NCBI RefSeq assembly: GCF_021869765.1 | Contig: NZ_CP084580.1 | Location: forward strand, 2,046,001 to 2,110,000 | Direction: 5' to 3' | DNA length: 64,000 bases | DNA from: Chryseobacterium sp. MEBOG06 | GTDB lineage: Bacteria; Bacteroidota; Bacteroidia; Flavobacteriales; Weeksellaceae | In this document: in pieces, positions 50,522-59,303 of the stretch | Position numbering within the stretch: position 1 is the stretch's first letter | Layout: every line of letters starts with the position of its first letter | Position numbers and translations under genes: made by a program | Notes under the pieces: generated by a model | What the model saw: only the letters and a program-made list of their open reading frames with translations | What the model was told of the DNA's origin: nothing | Databases searched by the model: none

Positions 50522-53314
50522 CTATAAATTGAAATTGATTTCCATCCCGAAATATGGATCATAAGCTCCTTTTCTGTTGATTGTGAAACCATTGAGATGG
50601 TAAGGAGCGTAGTAACTGAAAAGTCTGTTGGCAAACATAGCGACTACGATGGCTTTATTTCTGAAGCTTTTGGTGACTTTCAGGTTGAGGTTCATTTCCA
50701 TCGGTCTTCTGGACGCATTGTACAGATCTTGATTCTGAGCAATAATCAGATTTTCAAGCAGGGTACCTTTGGTTGTATCCGGATTAAAAGGGAAGATGCT
50801 GCCATTCTGATCCACATAATAGCTGGGTACACCGTTCATGGGAAGTAATTTTCTCATAGAATACCATGAAAACTGGAAAGATGAAGAAAAGACAAGGTCC
50901 AGACCAGGAATATAAGTATCCATCATAAGGTTGGTATTCAAAACTTCATTCACTGAGCTTGGCTCCATACCTTCATATAATCCTAAATAGGGATAGGGTC
51001 TTCCATTGATGACTAAATCTCTTCCTCTGTAAACAGGCAGGCTATTGCCATATTGAGTCCGGAACCAGGCTCCGCTGACGGTAAATCTTGTATTGATCTT
51101 TGGAATTCTGTTTGATGAATATTGAAACTCTATTCCTTCTTTGTCTACCTTACTGCCATTTCGCTGGGTGGCGTAAATAAAGTTTTCACTTACAGTCTGA
51201 TAGGGAAGTGAGTTTACGTCCGGTGGAGAGGTGATTGTATTGTGATCAATTCCTGAGGTGTCATACTTTTTGTATTGATACACAGCATATTCATTCATAG
51301 AACGGAAAGCATTATGCATATTTTCCTTAAAAGCAGTCACAGAAAGTTGATGGGCTCCTAAGCTGAAATCTATCCTTGCTTCAAACTTTTCATTCACAGC
51401 TGGCTCTATTTGCGGATTCTGCGGATTGTAAATCAACGTTTTATAATTAATTTTCCTGTATTCCGGAGTGTTGTGGAAATAATTCAGCTGCTGAATATCT
51501 TTATAAATAAGTTCCGGATACAGGAGATTAAGATCCGGGAACAGGCTTTGTTTACCATATCCCAGTGTTACAGCCAATTGTGCTTTTTTATTCATCCACT
51601 CGAATGAAGGAAGCTCCCACTGAAGATTTGCTCTGGGATCAAAATACATTTTTCCGTGCATTTTAAACTGAAAAGGCAGATTCATCATTGAATTTCCTCT
51701 TATTCCAAGGGCTAATATCAACTGATGATTCCCTGTCTTTACCGTACTGATAGATTCCAGAAACAATGCAGAGGTAATATAAGCCGGAACATCGCGATAG
51801 GCGCGGGGCCTGAAAGTCGCTTTAGGATCTATAGGTTTATAAATGTCAAATTGCTGCCCTTTGCCCCAGTTTTTGCTCAGCTGCCAGTCTAACCCTACAT
51901 TGAATTCATTTCTAACTGATTTAAAATCAGCCTGAAAGTTATTTACCATTTTTACAAATACATCAAGAGGTTTTCCGTCTACTTTATAATTTGAAATATA
52001 TCTCGGCTCAGGATAATAACCATCATACTCACCCTCTGTTTTGGATAGTGGAAAAGCTGTAGCATTCTCTAACTGAATGAATTTGGTCTGTTTTATTTTG
52101 TCAAATCTTTGGTTAACAGTAGCCTGAATCTCTGTTGATCTAAAAAACGAAGGCTCATTTTTAGTATAAGTAAACAGATTGGAGAGGCTTACAAGATGAT
52201 TGTTGACCTCATAAGAGTTCAGCTCAGATAAATCGACATCAGGATCAGATTTGGATCCGTCCAGCGAGCCGGTATAGCTAAGACTGGTCTGCCATCTTGA
52301 AGTTCCTTTATTATGCTTTTTCTCTTTTACAATAGCTAGATTAGCTGTAATTCTCTTATAATTTTCAAGTCTGTCTCTGGGATCAGCTTTTGCATTCAGG
52401 TAATCCAGTCCTGCATTGATTTTCAGATCCTTTTCTTTGTTTTCAAAGCCTTTACTTACTGCAAAAAGTTTACTGTAACCATCTGCTTTAAATCTTGCTT
52501 TCCATCTTGTGTATCCTGATTTATTCGTGATTTTTACAATACCGGAGGTTAAATTTCCGTATTGTACAGAAGGTATTCCCCGCAAAACTTCCACACGTTC
52601 GATTTGATCTGTAGCTATACTTCTCATATCGACACCACTTGTGATGTTAAGTCTTCTCTTGAGCCCATTGTTGGATTTGTCCAAGAAATCGTAGGTATAC
52701 TGGAGATTGGCACCAGAGTTTAGCGGGGCACCATCAACCAGAAATGTCGTTCCCATAGAAGAAGTATTATAATCACTGCCGGGCCTGCCTGTTTCACGAA
52801 GACTTATTCTATTGACCTGATTCAGAACAGGGTCACTTGATCTTCCTCCGGGAAGAAGTTCGAGAAGATCTGAAAAGCTCGATGGCTGCAAATGCTGCAT
52901 AGCACGTTGGCTGATAATGGATGAAGAGGTGAGTCCTTTTCCTTCTTTTGCCGTGATGACAACTTCTTCAATAGTATTTATTCTTTCTTTAAGGGAGACA
53001 GAGAATGTTTCAGCCTTTTTAACTGACAGAGTATGGGTATAACCAAGGCTTCCGTTTTTATGGATTTCAATTTTGTATTTTCCGGGTGTAATATCTATAG
53101 CAGCAATTCCTTTGTCATTGCTGGAGGTGGTGTATTTAGCCTCTGCTGAGAAGATGTTGATTTCAGCTTCTTTTACAGGTTTCAGTTCGGCATCTTTTAC
53201 CTCAATGATAATCGTAAAGGAATGGTCTTGTGCGCTGGCTGCAGCGGTAATGAAGACGAAGAGGAAAGTTAAAAATCGGGATTTGAAAAGGAATTGGGAA
53301 TCGTTGTGAACCAT
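50522..53314 (-). CDS. TonB-dependent outer-membrane receptor with N-terminal carboxypeptidase-like domain
   Basis: This 930-residue active-transport receptor has a signal peptide (ending AASAQ). A carboxypeptidase-regulatory-type beta sandwich (about 30-110, FTIIIEVKDAELKPVKEAEI) comes first. A plug domain (about 115-240, SIISQRAMQHLQPSSFSDLL, ERVEVLRGIPSVQYGNLTSG) follows. The rest is a 22-strand barrel ending AYDPYFGMEINFNL. It heads the operon with DUF4876, DUF6850 and cytochrome c peroxidase. The substrate is unknown; a metal complex or haem would fit the redox partner, but nothing in the sequence proves it. Confidence 0.92.
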   Translation of the reverse strand: MVHNDSQFLFKSRFLTFLFVFITAAASAQDHSFTIIIEVKDAELKPVKEAEINIFSAEAKYTTSSNDKGIAAIDITPGKYKIEIHKNGSLGYTHTLSVKKAETFSVSLKERINTIEEVVITAKEGKGLTSSSIISQRAMQHLQPSSFSDLLELLPGGRSSDPVLNQVNRISLRETGRPGSDYNTSSMGTTFLVDGAPLNSGANLQYTYDFLDKSNNGLKRRLNITSGVDMRSIATDQIERVEVLRGIPSVQYGNLTSGIVKITNKSGYTRWKARFKADGYSKLFAVSKGFENKEKDLKINAGLDYLNAKADPRDRLENYKRITANLAIVKEKKHNKGTSRWQTSLSYTGSLDGSKSDPDVDLSELNSYEVNNHLVSLSNLFTYTKNEPSFFRSTEIQATVNQRFDKIKQTKFIQLENATAFPLSKTEGEYDGYYPEPRYISNYKVDGKPLDVFVKMVNNFQADFKSVRNEFNVGLDWQLSKNWGKGQQFDIYKPIDPKATFRPRAYRDVPAYITSALFLESISTVKTGNHQLILALGIRGNSMMNLPFQFKMHGKMYFDPRANLQWELPSFEWMNKKAQLAVTLGYGKQSLFPDLNLLYPELIYKDIQQLNYFHNTPEYRKINYKTLIYNPQNPQIEPAVNEKFEARIDFSLGAHQLSVTAFKENMHNAFRSMNEYAVYQYKKYDTSGIDHNTITSPPDVNSLPYQTVSENFIYATQRNGSKVDKEGIEFQYSSNRIPKINTRFTVSGAWFRTQYGNSLPVYRGRDLVINGRPYPYLGLYEGMEPSSVNEVLNTNLMMDTYIPGLDLVFSSSFQFSWYSMRKLLPMNGVPSYYVDQNGSIFPFNPDTTKGTLLENLIIAQNQDLYNASRRPMEMNLNLKVTKSFRNKAIVVAMFANRLFSYYAPYHLNGFTINRKGAYDPYFGMEINFNL

Positions 53315-53332
53315 CTGGCATTAATCTTTCGG

Positions 53333-53340
53333 CAAAATTA
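53333..53340 (-). promoter_or_regulatory. Bacteroidota -7 element for the TonB receptor operon
   Basis: TAATTTTG on the minus strand is an exact TAnnTTTG match 19 bases before the ATG at 53314. No clear TTTG was seen at the -33 distance. Confidence 0.5.
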
Positions 53341-53641
53341 GGAGGCTCAGTATAAGTTTGCTAATTTTATTTAGAATAATTTAAAATAATTGATAAAAAT
53401 CATTTACAACAAATTTTAAAAATTATCATTTAAGAATATTTGCCGTATTTAAAATATCTGTTTTATTGTGTTTTAAAATGCTTTAGTTAAAGTGTTTTTT
53501 AGATTTATATTCAAATCTTTTTTTTAGAGTTATTTTATAATTATAAATACAGATTTTATTAAAAAGAGCATTTTTTTGTAACCGGCAGGAGATGAGCATT
53601 TCTCGAAGTACCCATTTTATGACTCATCAATGTTTATTGAC

Positions 53642-53673
53642 AAAAAAAGCACTCCATTACTGAAGTGCAAAAA
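53642..53673 (-). terminator. Terminator of the alpha/beta hydrolase gene
   Basis: The six-pair stem GCACTT/GAGTGC (read on the minus strand, last pair T-G) has an eight-base loop and is followed on that strand by seven T residues. Confidence 0.6.
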
Positions 53674-53714
53674 TTAACTTAAAATGAAATGATATTATAG
53701 AAAGTGAATAAGTG

Positions 53715-55667
53715 TTATAATTTAATTTTCTGCTGAATGGATTCTCCGTTAAGAAGAGTAACATGTACCACATAAACTCCGGATTCTAAACCTTTGGATT
53801 CATAAAGAGAGGTATTAACTTCCTGATGTACAGCTAAAGCTCCTGAAATGGTATATATGCTGATATTTTTAATACTATTGCCTGATTTTATTTTGATCTG
53901 TCTATTTTGCGTAAAGATATCTGTTCTTTCTTTTAAGGTGTTGATATATATGGCTTTACTGAATTGAAGGTTATAAAATGGAGTGGCTACTTCAAAAGTA
54001 TATTTCTGTTTACCCAGATTTTCTAAACTGATTCCTCCTGTGTTCCGATATTCTTCTTTAGAAATAGTTTTTACCAGTGTTTTGCTTTCATCAAAAATAT
54101 ATACAGCAGCAAGTTCATCCTGATCTATTTTCAATTTTAAGACAGCATTATTCTCAGCCTGTACGATTTCATTTTCCGGAATCTCTTTTGGAGTGGTTTT
54201 AATGTAGGGAAGCATTTTATCTTCATTATTTTCCGTCACTTTTAAAAGATAAACCCCATCTTTTAAAGAAGATAAACTTCGCTCATCAGCAGATCTTTTC
54301 ATTGTTTTTTCCTGATTGAAATCTGTAATTTCTACCAGCTGCATATTTCCCAGCTCAGGTTTTATCTGGGATGAGAATAAAGAAGTTTTTTCTGATGGAA
54401 CATCTGATTGTTTGCCAAAAACTGATCCTGCTATTGCCCATTGATTGAGCAATCCGCCACTTCTCAGCGCATTAAACTTTGCATTGGAAGCTAATGTGAA
54501 TGGAAGAATTCCTCCTACATGTCCTATAGGGCCCCAGTAAAAAGAATCCAGTTTATATTTATTAAGATCCCACCACGGATAATATCCACGCTGCACATCA
54601 ATAGTTTTGGATGTGTTTTCCGGAGGGATGGCTAAATCTACTGTAGAGTGCCCCAAAGTCATAGGAGTTTTATTATACCAGTCATACACATCTTTAGGCT
54701 TCATACACTGTCTGAGCTTATTGTTCGGATTGTTGGTGACATCATGGATAAAGCTGTTGGTAAAGAGTTTTCTCCATACAACAGGTCCCCACAGTAAACC
54801 TCCGTTATCCTGAACCACGTGATAATTGTACCGGTCAAGATATTCTGCAGAAATTACCTCCGAAATATCATTGTTATAGGTTTTAAAACCCGTATTGTTG
54901 CAGCTGTGCAGAACATTGGCCAGAAATGCAGTGAACGGATAGACGTCTTTTTCCAGTACTCCTTTTTGTAGAGTTACTCCTGAGAAATCATAAGGTCCAT
55001 CCCCCATATAAGCATATTTGAACTTGAGATTATCCGGATTTGAAATACTTAATCTCTTTAATGTAGACATTGCAGCATGGGCTCCCTGAGAATATCCTGC
55101 TAGAAAATACTCATCATAACGCTTTACATTCAGTTGGGCCAATACTTTATTGGCTGCTGTGATGAAATCTACAGTGGCTCCCGCTTCCGTAGGATAATCC
55201 ACATAAGGATGAACTCCCTCTCCGGTTCCCATTCCTACATAATCAGGTGCCATTAAAATATAGCCATTGAGTACATAAGAAAGTTCAACTACAAATCCGG
55301 CAGTTAAAGCTCCTTTGAAATTGGAGGGAACGTTGTGTCTGCTATCAGTAGTTCCGTGGTCCGATACTACTGTTGAGAGTTTGAAACCTACACTAGGATA
55401 CATCAAAAGCCCGGTTGCTTTTACAAGAACATTTTTCTCGTTTTTAGTGTAATAGGTGATTTTATAGCCTTTTAATCCAACATTGAAACTGTTGAGATAG
55501 CTCACAAAATCCGGAGCATTCTGTTCACCAAGATTATTAGCTATGAAATTGACAACTCCCTGTGGAGTTAAATCCAGCTTCTCTTCAGCGCTTACCAAAT
55601 CTCCAGCCTGCTGGGCAAAACAGAATGGAGCTGAAATCCCTAATAAGAAAGTAGCGATTTTTTTCAT
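53715..55667 (-). CDS. Secreted alpha/beta hydrolase with type IX sorting domain
   Basis: This 650-residue protein has a signal peptide (ending APFCFAQ). The hydrolase domain (about 60-420) shows VVSDHGTTDSRHNVP, ILMAPDYVGMGTGEG and the nucleophile elbow GYSQG (FLAGYSQGAHAAM), with a later His candidate in YWGPIGHVGG. The C-terminal ~75 residues (ISIYTISGALAVHQEV, LESGVYVVHVTLLNG, QQKIKL) are a type A T9SS sorting domain, so the protein is secreted or surface-attached by T9SS. It resembles secretory lipases or esterases; the substrate cannot be read from the sequence. Confidence 0.87.
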   Translation of the reverse strand: MKKIATFLLGISAPFCFAQQAGDLVSAEEKLDLTPQGVVNFIANNLGEQNAPDFVSYLNSFNVGLKGYKITYYTKNEKNVLVKATGLLMYPSVGFKLSTVVSDHGTTDSRHNVPSNFKGALTAGFVVELSYVLNGYILMAPDYVGMGTGEGVHPYVDYPTEAGATVDFITAANKVLAQLNVKRYDEYFLAGYSQGAHAAMSTLKRLSISNPDNLKFKYAYMGDGPYDFSGVTLQKGVLEKDVYPFTAFLANVLHSCNNTGFKTYNNDISEVISAEYLDRYNYHVVQDNGGLLWGPVVWRKLFTNSFIHDVTNNPNNKLRQCMKPKDVYDWYNKTPMTLGHSTVDLAIPPENTSKTIDVQRGYYPWWDLNKYKLDSFYWGPIGHVGGILPFTLASNAKFNALRSGGLLNQWAIAGSVFGKQSDVPSEKTSLFSSQIKPELGNMQLVEITDFNQEKTMKRSADERSLSSLKDGVYLLKVTENNEDKMLPYIKTTPKEIPENEIVQAENNAVLKLKIDQDELAAVYIFDESKTLVKTISKEEYRNTGGISLENLGKQKYTFEVATPFYNLQFSKAIYINTLKERTDIFTQNRQIKIKSGNSIKNISIYTISGALAVHQEVNTSLYESKGLESGVYVVHVTLLNGESIQQKIKL

Positions 55668-55780
55668 ATTGATATCTTTTTGGCGGTATTAAGGTAATAA
55701 CTTTAATGAATTAATGAAAACATTAATACATCAATAATTATTCAGCGAATATCAATTCTCTTTAATGTGAGTAAAATAAA

Positions 55781-55807
55781 AGAGTCTGAACCAATGGCTC
55801 AGACTCT
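55781..55807 (-). terminator. Terminator of the acyl-CoA dehydrogenase gene
   Basis: The nine-pair stem AGAGTCTGA/TCAGACTCT has a nine-base loop. It lies just downstream of the minus-strand gene and can also act in the plus direction (TTTC follows). Confidence 0.65.
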
Positions 55808-55830
55808 TTCAGTATATGGTTTGCTTTTAT

Positions 55831-57009
55831 TTAAAAAGCGTTGATTCCCGTAATATCTAAACCGGTAATTAACAAATGAACATCGTGAGTCCCTTCATAT
55901 GTAATTACGGATTCCAGGTTGGCTGCATGTCTCATCATTGGAAATTCTCCCATGATTCCCATGCCTCCTAAAATCTGTCTTGATTCTCTTGCAATTTCAA
56001 TAGCCATATTCACATTGTTACGCTTTGCCATAGAAATTTGAGCAGGCGTTGCTTTGTGTGCATTTTTAAGGTTTCCTAGCTGAAGACATAATAACTGGGC
56101 TTTTGTGATCTCTGTCAGGAACTCAGCCAGTTTCTTCTGTTGAAGCTGATAAGAACCAATTGGCTTACCAAACTGTTTTCTTTCTTTAGCATACTGAACA
56201 GCCGTACAGTGGCAGTCGATAGCTGCGCCAATTACTCCCCACGAAATTCCATATCTTGCAGAATTCAGACAAGACAAAGGCCCTTTCAATCCTGTTACGC
56301 CCGGAAGCAGGTTTTCCTTCGGTACTTTTACATCATTGAATACCAATTCTCCTGTTTTCGAAGCTCTTAAGCTCCATTTATTGTGAGTCTCCGGAGTCGT
56401 AAAACCTTCCATTCCTCTTTCAACAATCAGCCCCTGTACTTTTCCTTCCTCATTCTTTGCCCACACTACTGCGATGTCGCAAAGAGGAGAGTTGGTGATC
56501 CACATTTTAGCCCCATTTAAAAGATAATGATCTCCCATATCTTTAAAATAAGTTTCCATAGAACTTGGATCAGAACCATGATTAGGCTCAGTTAATCCAA
56601 AAGACCCAATCATTTCTCCGGCAGCAAGCTTCGGCAGATATTTCTTTTTTTGTTCTTCAGAACCGAACTCATTAATTGGAAACATAACCAGAGAGCTTTG
56701 TACTGAAGCTGCAGAACGTACTGCAGAATCTCCTCTTTCCAGTTCCTGCATGATCAAACCATAAGAAATCTGGTCTAATCCTGAACCTCCATACTCAACA
56801 GGGATATACGGACCTAATGCTCCGATTTTCCCTAGTTCTCTCATAAGGCCAGGTAGATCTGTATGATTTTGAGCGGCCTGATCAATCTGCGGCATTACAA
56901 AACTTTCCACCCAGTCTCTTACAGATTGGCGGATCAGTTTGTGTTCTTCGGTAAGTAAAGCATCAATTCCATAATAGTCGGGAATGCTTGTAAGAGGATA
57001 ATATGACAT
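55831..57009 (-). CDS. Acyl-CoA dehydrogenase, glutaryl-CoA dehydrogenase-like
   Basis: This 392-residue FAD-dependent enzyme is close to glutaryl-CoA dehydrogenase in style. Motifs: GLIMQELERGDSAVRSAASV, SLVMFPINEFGSEEQKKKYL, the FAD-binding SFGLTEPNHGSDPSSMET, MWITNSPLCDIAVVWAK, and YEGTHDVHLLITG, whose Glu is the likely catalytic base. Glutaryl-CoA dehydrogenase acts in lysine and tryptophan breakdown. It has no acyl-CoA neighbours here, so the substrate is inferred from sequence style only. Confidence 0.88.
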   Translation of the reverse strand: MSYYPLTSIPDYYGIDALLTEEHKLIRQSVRDWVESFVMPQIDQAAQNHTDLPGLMRELGKIGALGPYIPVEYGGSGLDQISYGLIMQELERGDSAVRSAASVQSSLVMFPINEFGSEEQKKKYLPKLAAGEMIGSFGLTEPNHGSDPSSMETYFKDMGDHYLLNGAKMWITNSPLCDIAVVWAKNEEGKVQGLIVERGMEGFTTPETHNKWSLRASKTGELVFNDVKVPKENLLPGVTGLKGPLSCLNSARYGISWGVIGAAIDCHCTAVQYAKERKQFGKPIGSYQLQQKKLAEFLTEITKAQLLCLQLGNLKNAHKATPAQISMAKRNNVNMAIEIARESRQILGGMGIMGEFPMMRHAANLESVITYEGTHDVHLLITGLDITGINAF

Positions 57010-57137
57010 GATTTTTTGATTTTGTTAAAAGTAACATTTTTCGTGGTGTCTTGAAAGTTTTTTTGAAAACTTATATTGATATTGGTTTTCAGACAGATAA
57101 TGCTCTTTTTCTTTGTTTAGGTAATAAATTCTGCATT

Positions 57138-57926
57138 TTAAGACTCCTCATCATTGGATATAGGGTATTGATTGGTAGAATTGTGAACTTCAGTTTTAAA
57201 TTTATACAGATAGGGTGCTTTATTGGCTGAACCATCATAAAGTTTTTCCATTCTGTCAAGAATATTTAAGCTTAAAATCTTTCGCTGGAAGTTATTTCTT
57301 CTAAATTTCTGACCCAGAATAGTCTCATAAAGAGCCTGTAGGTCTTTCATTGTGAACTTCTCAGGAAGCAGATTACTGGCAGCTACTTCAGTATTGATGT
57401 TCATTCTAAGATATTCCAGCCCGGTTTCTATGATCCTGTCATGATCGAAAGCCATTTGAGGCAGTTTATTCACTTCAAACCATTCACAGCTTTCATTGAA
57501 AGCATCCGGAAAGGTATTAGTCAGGGAAAAATCAATAAGGCTGCAATAGCCTACAGTAATAAATCGCTGAAAGATCCAGTGGTCTTGCGGGACTTCTATT
57601 CCTTTATTTTTAAGAAGGATCTGGTGAACATTGTTTTCTGTACGGTCTATTCTTCCAAAAGTGTGAAACTGTTTTAAAAACAAACCTTTAAGATGCGTCC
57701 TTTCAAATAAAACCCTTTCAGCAGCTTCCCTCAAATCTTCATCATTGAAAACAAAGCCACCCGGAAGTGACCACAGATTCAGATCGTGATATTTTAAAAG
57801 CAGAACTTTCAGAATATTATTATGAAAGCCGAATATAGTGCAGTCAACAGAAATATGAGCTACGAAGTCCTTGGTGTCGATAAGTTCCCGAAGCGTTTCT
57901 TTACTTTTCGTGTCTTTGATTTTCAT
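57138..57926 (-). CDS. NUDIX-derived transcriptional regulator (NrtR/AraR type)
   Basis: This 262-residue protein has an N-terminal Nudix fold and a C-terminal winged-helix region (about 165-240, KFTMKDLQALYETIL, GQKFRRNNFQRKILSL). The Nudix box is degenerate: after PGGFVFNDEDL, the canonical REUxEE becomes RVLFER, so two catalytic Glu are lost. In NrtR/AraR regulators such inactive boxes serve as sugar or nucleotide sensors. It lies 16 bases downstream of the MFS gene and next to a SusCD locus, which suggests it regulates that locus in response to a sugar signal. Ligand unknown. Confidence 0.85.
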   Translation of the reverse strand: MKIKDTKSKETLRELIDTKDFVAHISVDCTIFGFHNNILKVLLLKYHDLNLWSLPGGFVFNDEDLREAAERVLFERTHLKGLFLKQFHTFGRIDRTENNVHQILLKNKGIEVPQDHWIFQRFITVGYCSLIDFSLTNTFPDAFNESCEWFEVNKLPQMAFDHDRIIETGLEYLRMNINTEVAASNLLPEKFTMKDLQALYETILGQKFRRNNFQRKILSLNILDRMEKLYDGSANKAPYLYKFKTEVHNSTNQYPISNDEES

Positions 57927-57942
57927 GGCAGTAAAAATAAAA

Positions 57943-59127
57943 CTATTTTCTATTTGAGACGTTAAAATATATTAAACTAATCACAAAAAGAAGAATTACA
58001 GAGAATAATATATATAATGGGTAGAAGTTTAATAGCTGATTTTCAAATAATAAAGCCATAATAATAGAGCTTACGGAGCTGCCTAATGAAGAGAAAATAA
58101 CGATCAGAGAAGTGAAAAGATTGATCTTGTCTTTATCCACCTGGGCAATCATTCTTGAATTGATAACAGGGTAGAGCGGCGAAAGAAAAAGACCTATTAC
58201 CGGAAACAAAAAGAGAAGAACTTTTGAATTTTCAGAATCAGAGTACTGTATACCAACTATAGTTAGCAGTATGATGACAATTAACGACATACATGCCATA
58301 TAATATCCAGGCAAAGAAAATCTTCTGATGATATTGGCCGTTAAAGTTCTTCCTGCATATGAAAAAAGTGACAGGAAAGAAGTAGCCTGAAGTGCAAAAA
58401 AAGAATTGACCTTCAGGTGGTTTTTATAAAAAGAGGGAAGCCACGAGTTGAATCCCTGTTCTACAAAAACAATAAAGAAGATAACCCCCAGAAATAAAGC
58501 CACAACAGGAGTCGTAAACCCGGAAAGTTCAGACAAAATGCTTTTATTTTCCAACGTTTTCGCTTCAGATATTTTCGCTTTCGAAAGTAAAAATATGGTG
58601 ACAGCAGATAAAGCAGCAATGAGTAAAAATCCAAACTTCCAGAATTCAGAATACTGACTGGAAATCAACCATCCGAATCCTGTATTGACTACAAAAATTC
58701 CTACCATAAAAGAAGCTTCCACACTGTTCATTGCCTTTGCCAGCGATTTCTCATCAGAAATATTATTCCTGATAATCCCGAAGACACAGATTTTGCCTAT
58801 GGCAAAACAGGCCCCGATGATGGCAAACCACAGCTTATAAAACCAGAAGACTTCAACGAAGGGAAGAAGACATGAACATAGCCCAACAATCGCTAAAGCA
58901 AGAATTAGTGCTTTTTTTGCTCCGGTTTTATTAATGAAACCCACGGCAAAAAGAGAAATGAAGGCAACAGGCAGGTCTTTAAAAGATTCAAGAAAGCCAA
59001 GTTCTCCATAGGTAATATTAGCATCTGCAAGCTGCAGGATGATAAGTCCCATACAGTTTAAAACCATTGAAAAAATAAGAAAGGTAAGTTTTAGCGGAAG
59101 AGAAATATTTGAAAGCTTGGAGGTCAT
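57943..59127 (-). CDS. Major facilitator superfamily permease, probably sugar transporter
   Basis: This 394-residue integral membrane protein has twelve hydrophobic segments. It has two six-helix halves separated by the charged loop around SKAKISEAKTLENKS (about 188-202). GFLESFKDLPVAFISLFAVG and VEASFMVGIFVVN match MFS glucose/galactose-type sugar porters of Bacteroidota. It is divergent from susC and co-oriented with the NUDIX-type regulator downstream, consistent with a role in importing the mono- or disaccharide released by the SusCD locus. Confidence 0.85.
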   Translation of the reverse strand: MTSKLSNISLPLKLTFLIFSMVLNCMGLIILQLADANITYGELGFLESFKDLPVAFISLFAVGFINKTGAKKALILALAIVGLCSCLLPFVEVFWFYKLWFAIIGACFAIGKICVFGIIRNNISDEKSLAKAMNSVEASFMVGIFVVNTGFGWLISSQYSEFWKFGFLLIAALSAVTIFLLSKAKISEAKTLENKSILSELSGFTTPVVALFLGVIFFIVFVEQGFNSWLPSFYKNHLKVNSFFALQATSFLSLFSYAGRTLTANIIRRFSLPGYYMACMSLIVIILLTIVGIQYSDSENSKVLLFLFPVIGLFLSPLYPVINSRMIAQVDKDKINLFTSLIVIFSSLGSSVSSIIMALLFENQLLNFYPLYILFSVILLFVISLIYFNVSNRK

Positions 59128-59272
59128 TTTGGGAGATTACTTTATTGGTTTTTTAAAACTTTTTATGAAATATTGATGCGAAGATATGGCTTCTAACCCT
59201 GAAAAATAAAAGAAAAATTAAAATATTTGTGAATGGAATGTTAATTAATTAAAAAAAAATATATTTTTATTG

Positions 59273-59285
59273 TCTCAATTTGAGA
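59273..59285. promoter_or_regulatory. Palindromic candidate operator upstream of susC
   Basis: TCTCAA-T-TTGAGA is a perfect six-base inverted repeat around a single T, enclosed by outer TATTG (59268-59272) and CAATA (59292-59296). It lies 18 bases before the susC ATG and in the divergent gap shared with the MFS permease, a good position for binding by the adjacent NUDIX-type regulator. TCAATTTG (59275-59282) inside it is also a near match to the -7 element. Function is inferred. Confidence 0.5.
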
Positions 59286-59303
59286 ATTAAACAATAACTA
59301 TAT

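Larger units (their letters stand above)
53315..53714. other. 400-bp AT-rich promoter and terminator region
   Basis: No gene was recognised. It contains the -7 element of the TonB operon at 53333-53340 and the terminator of the hydrolase gene at 53642-53673. The centre (53390-53580) is very AT-rich and without clear repeats. Confidence 0.6.
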
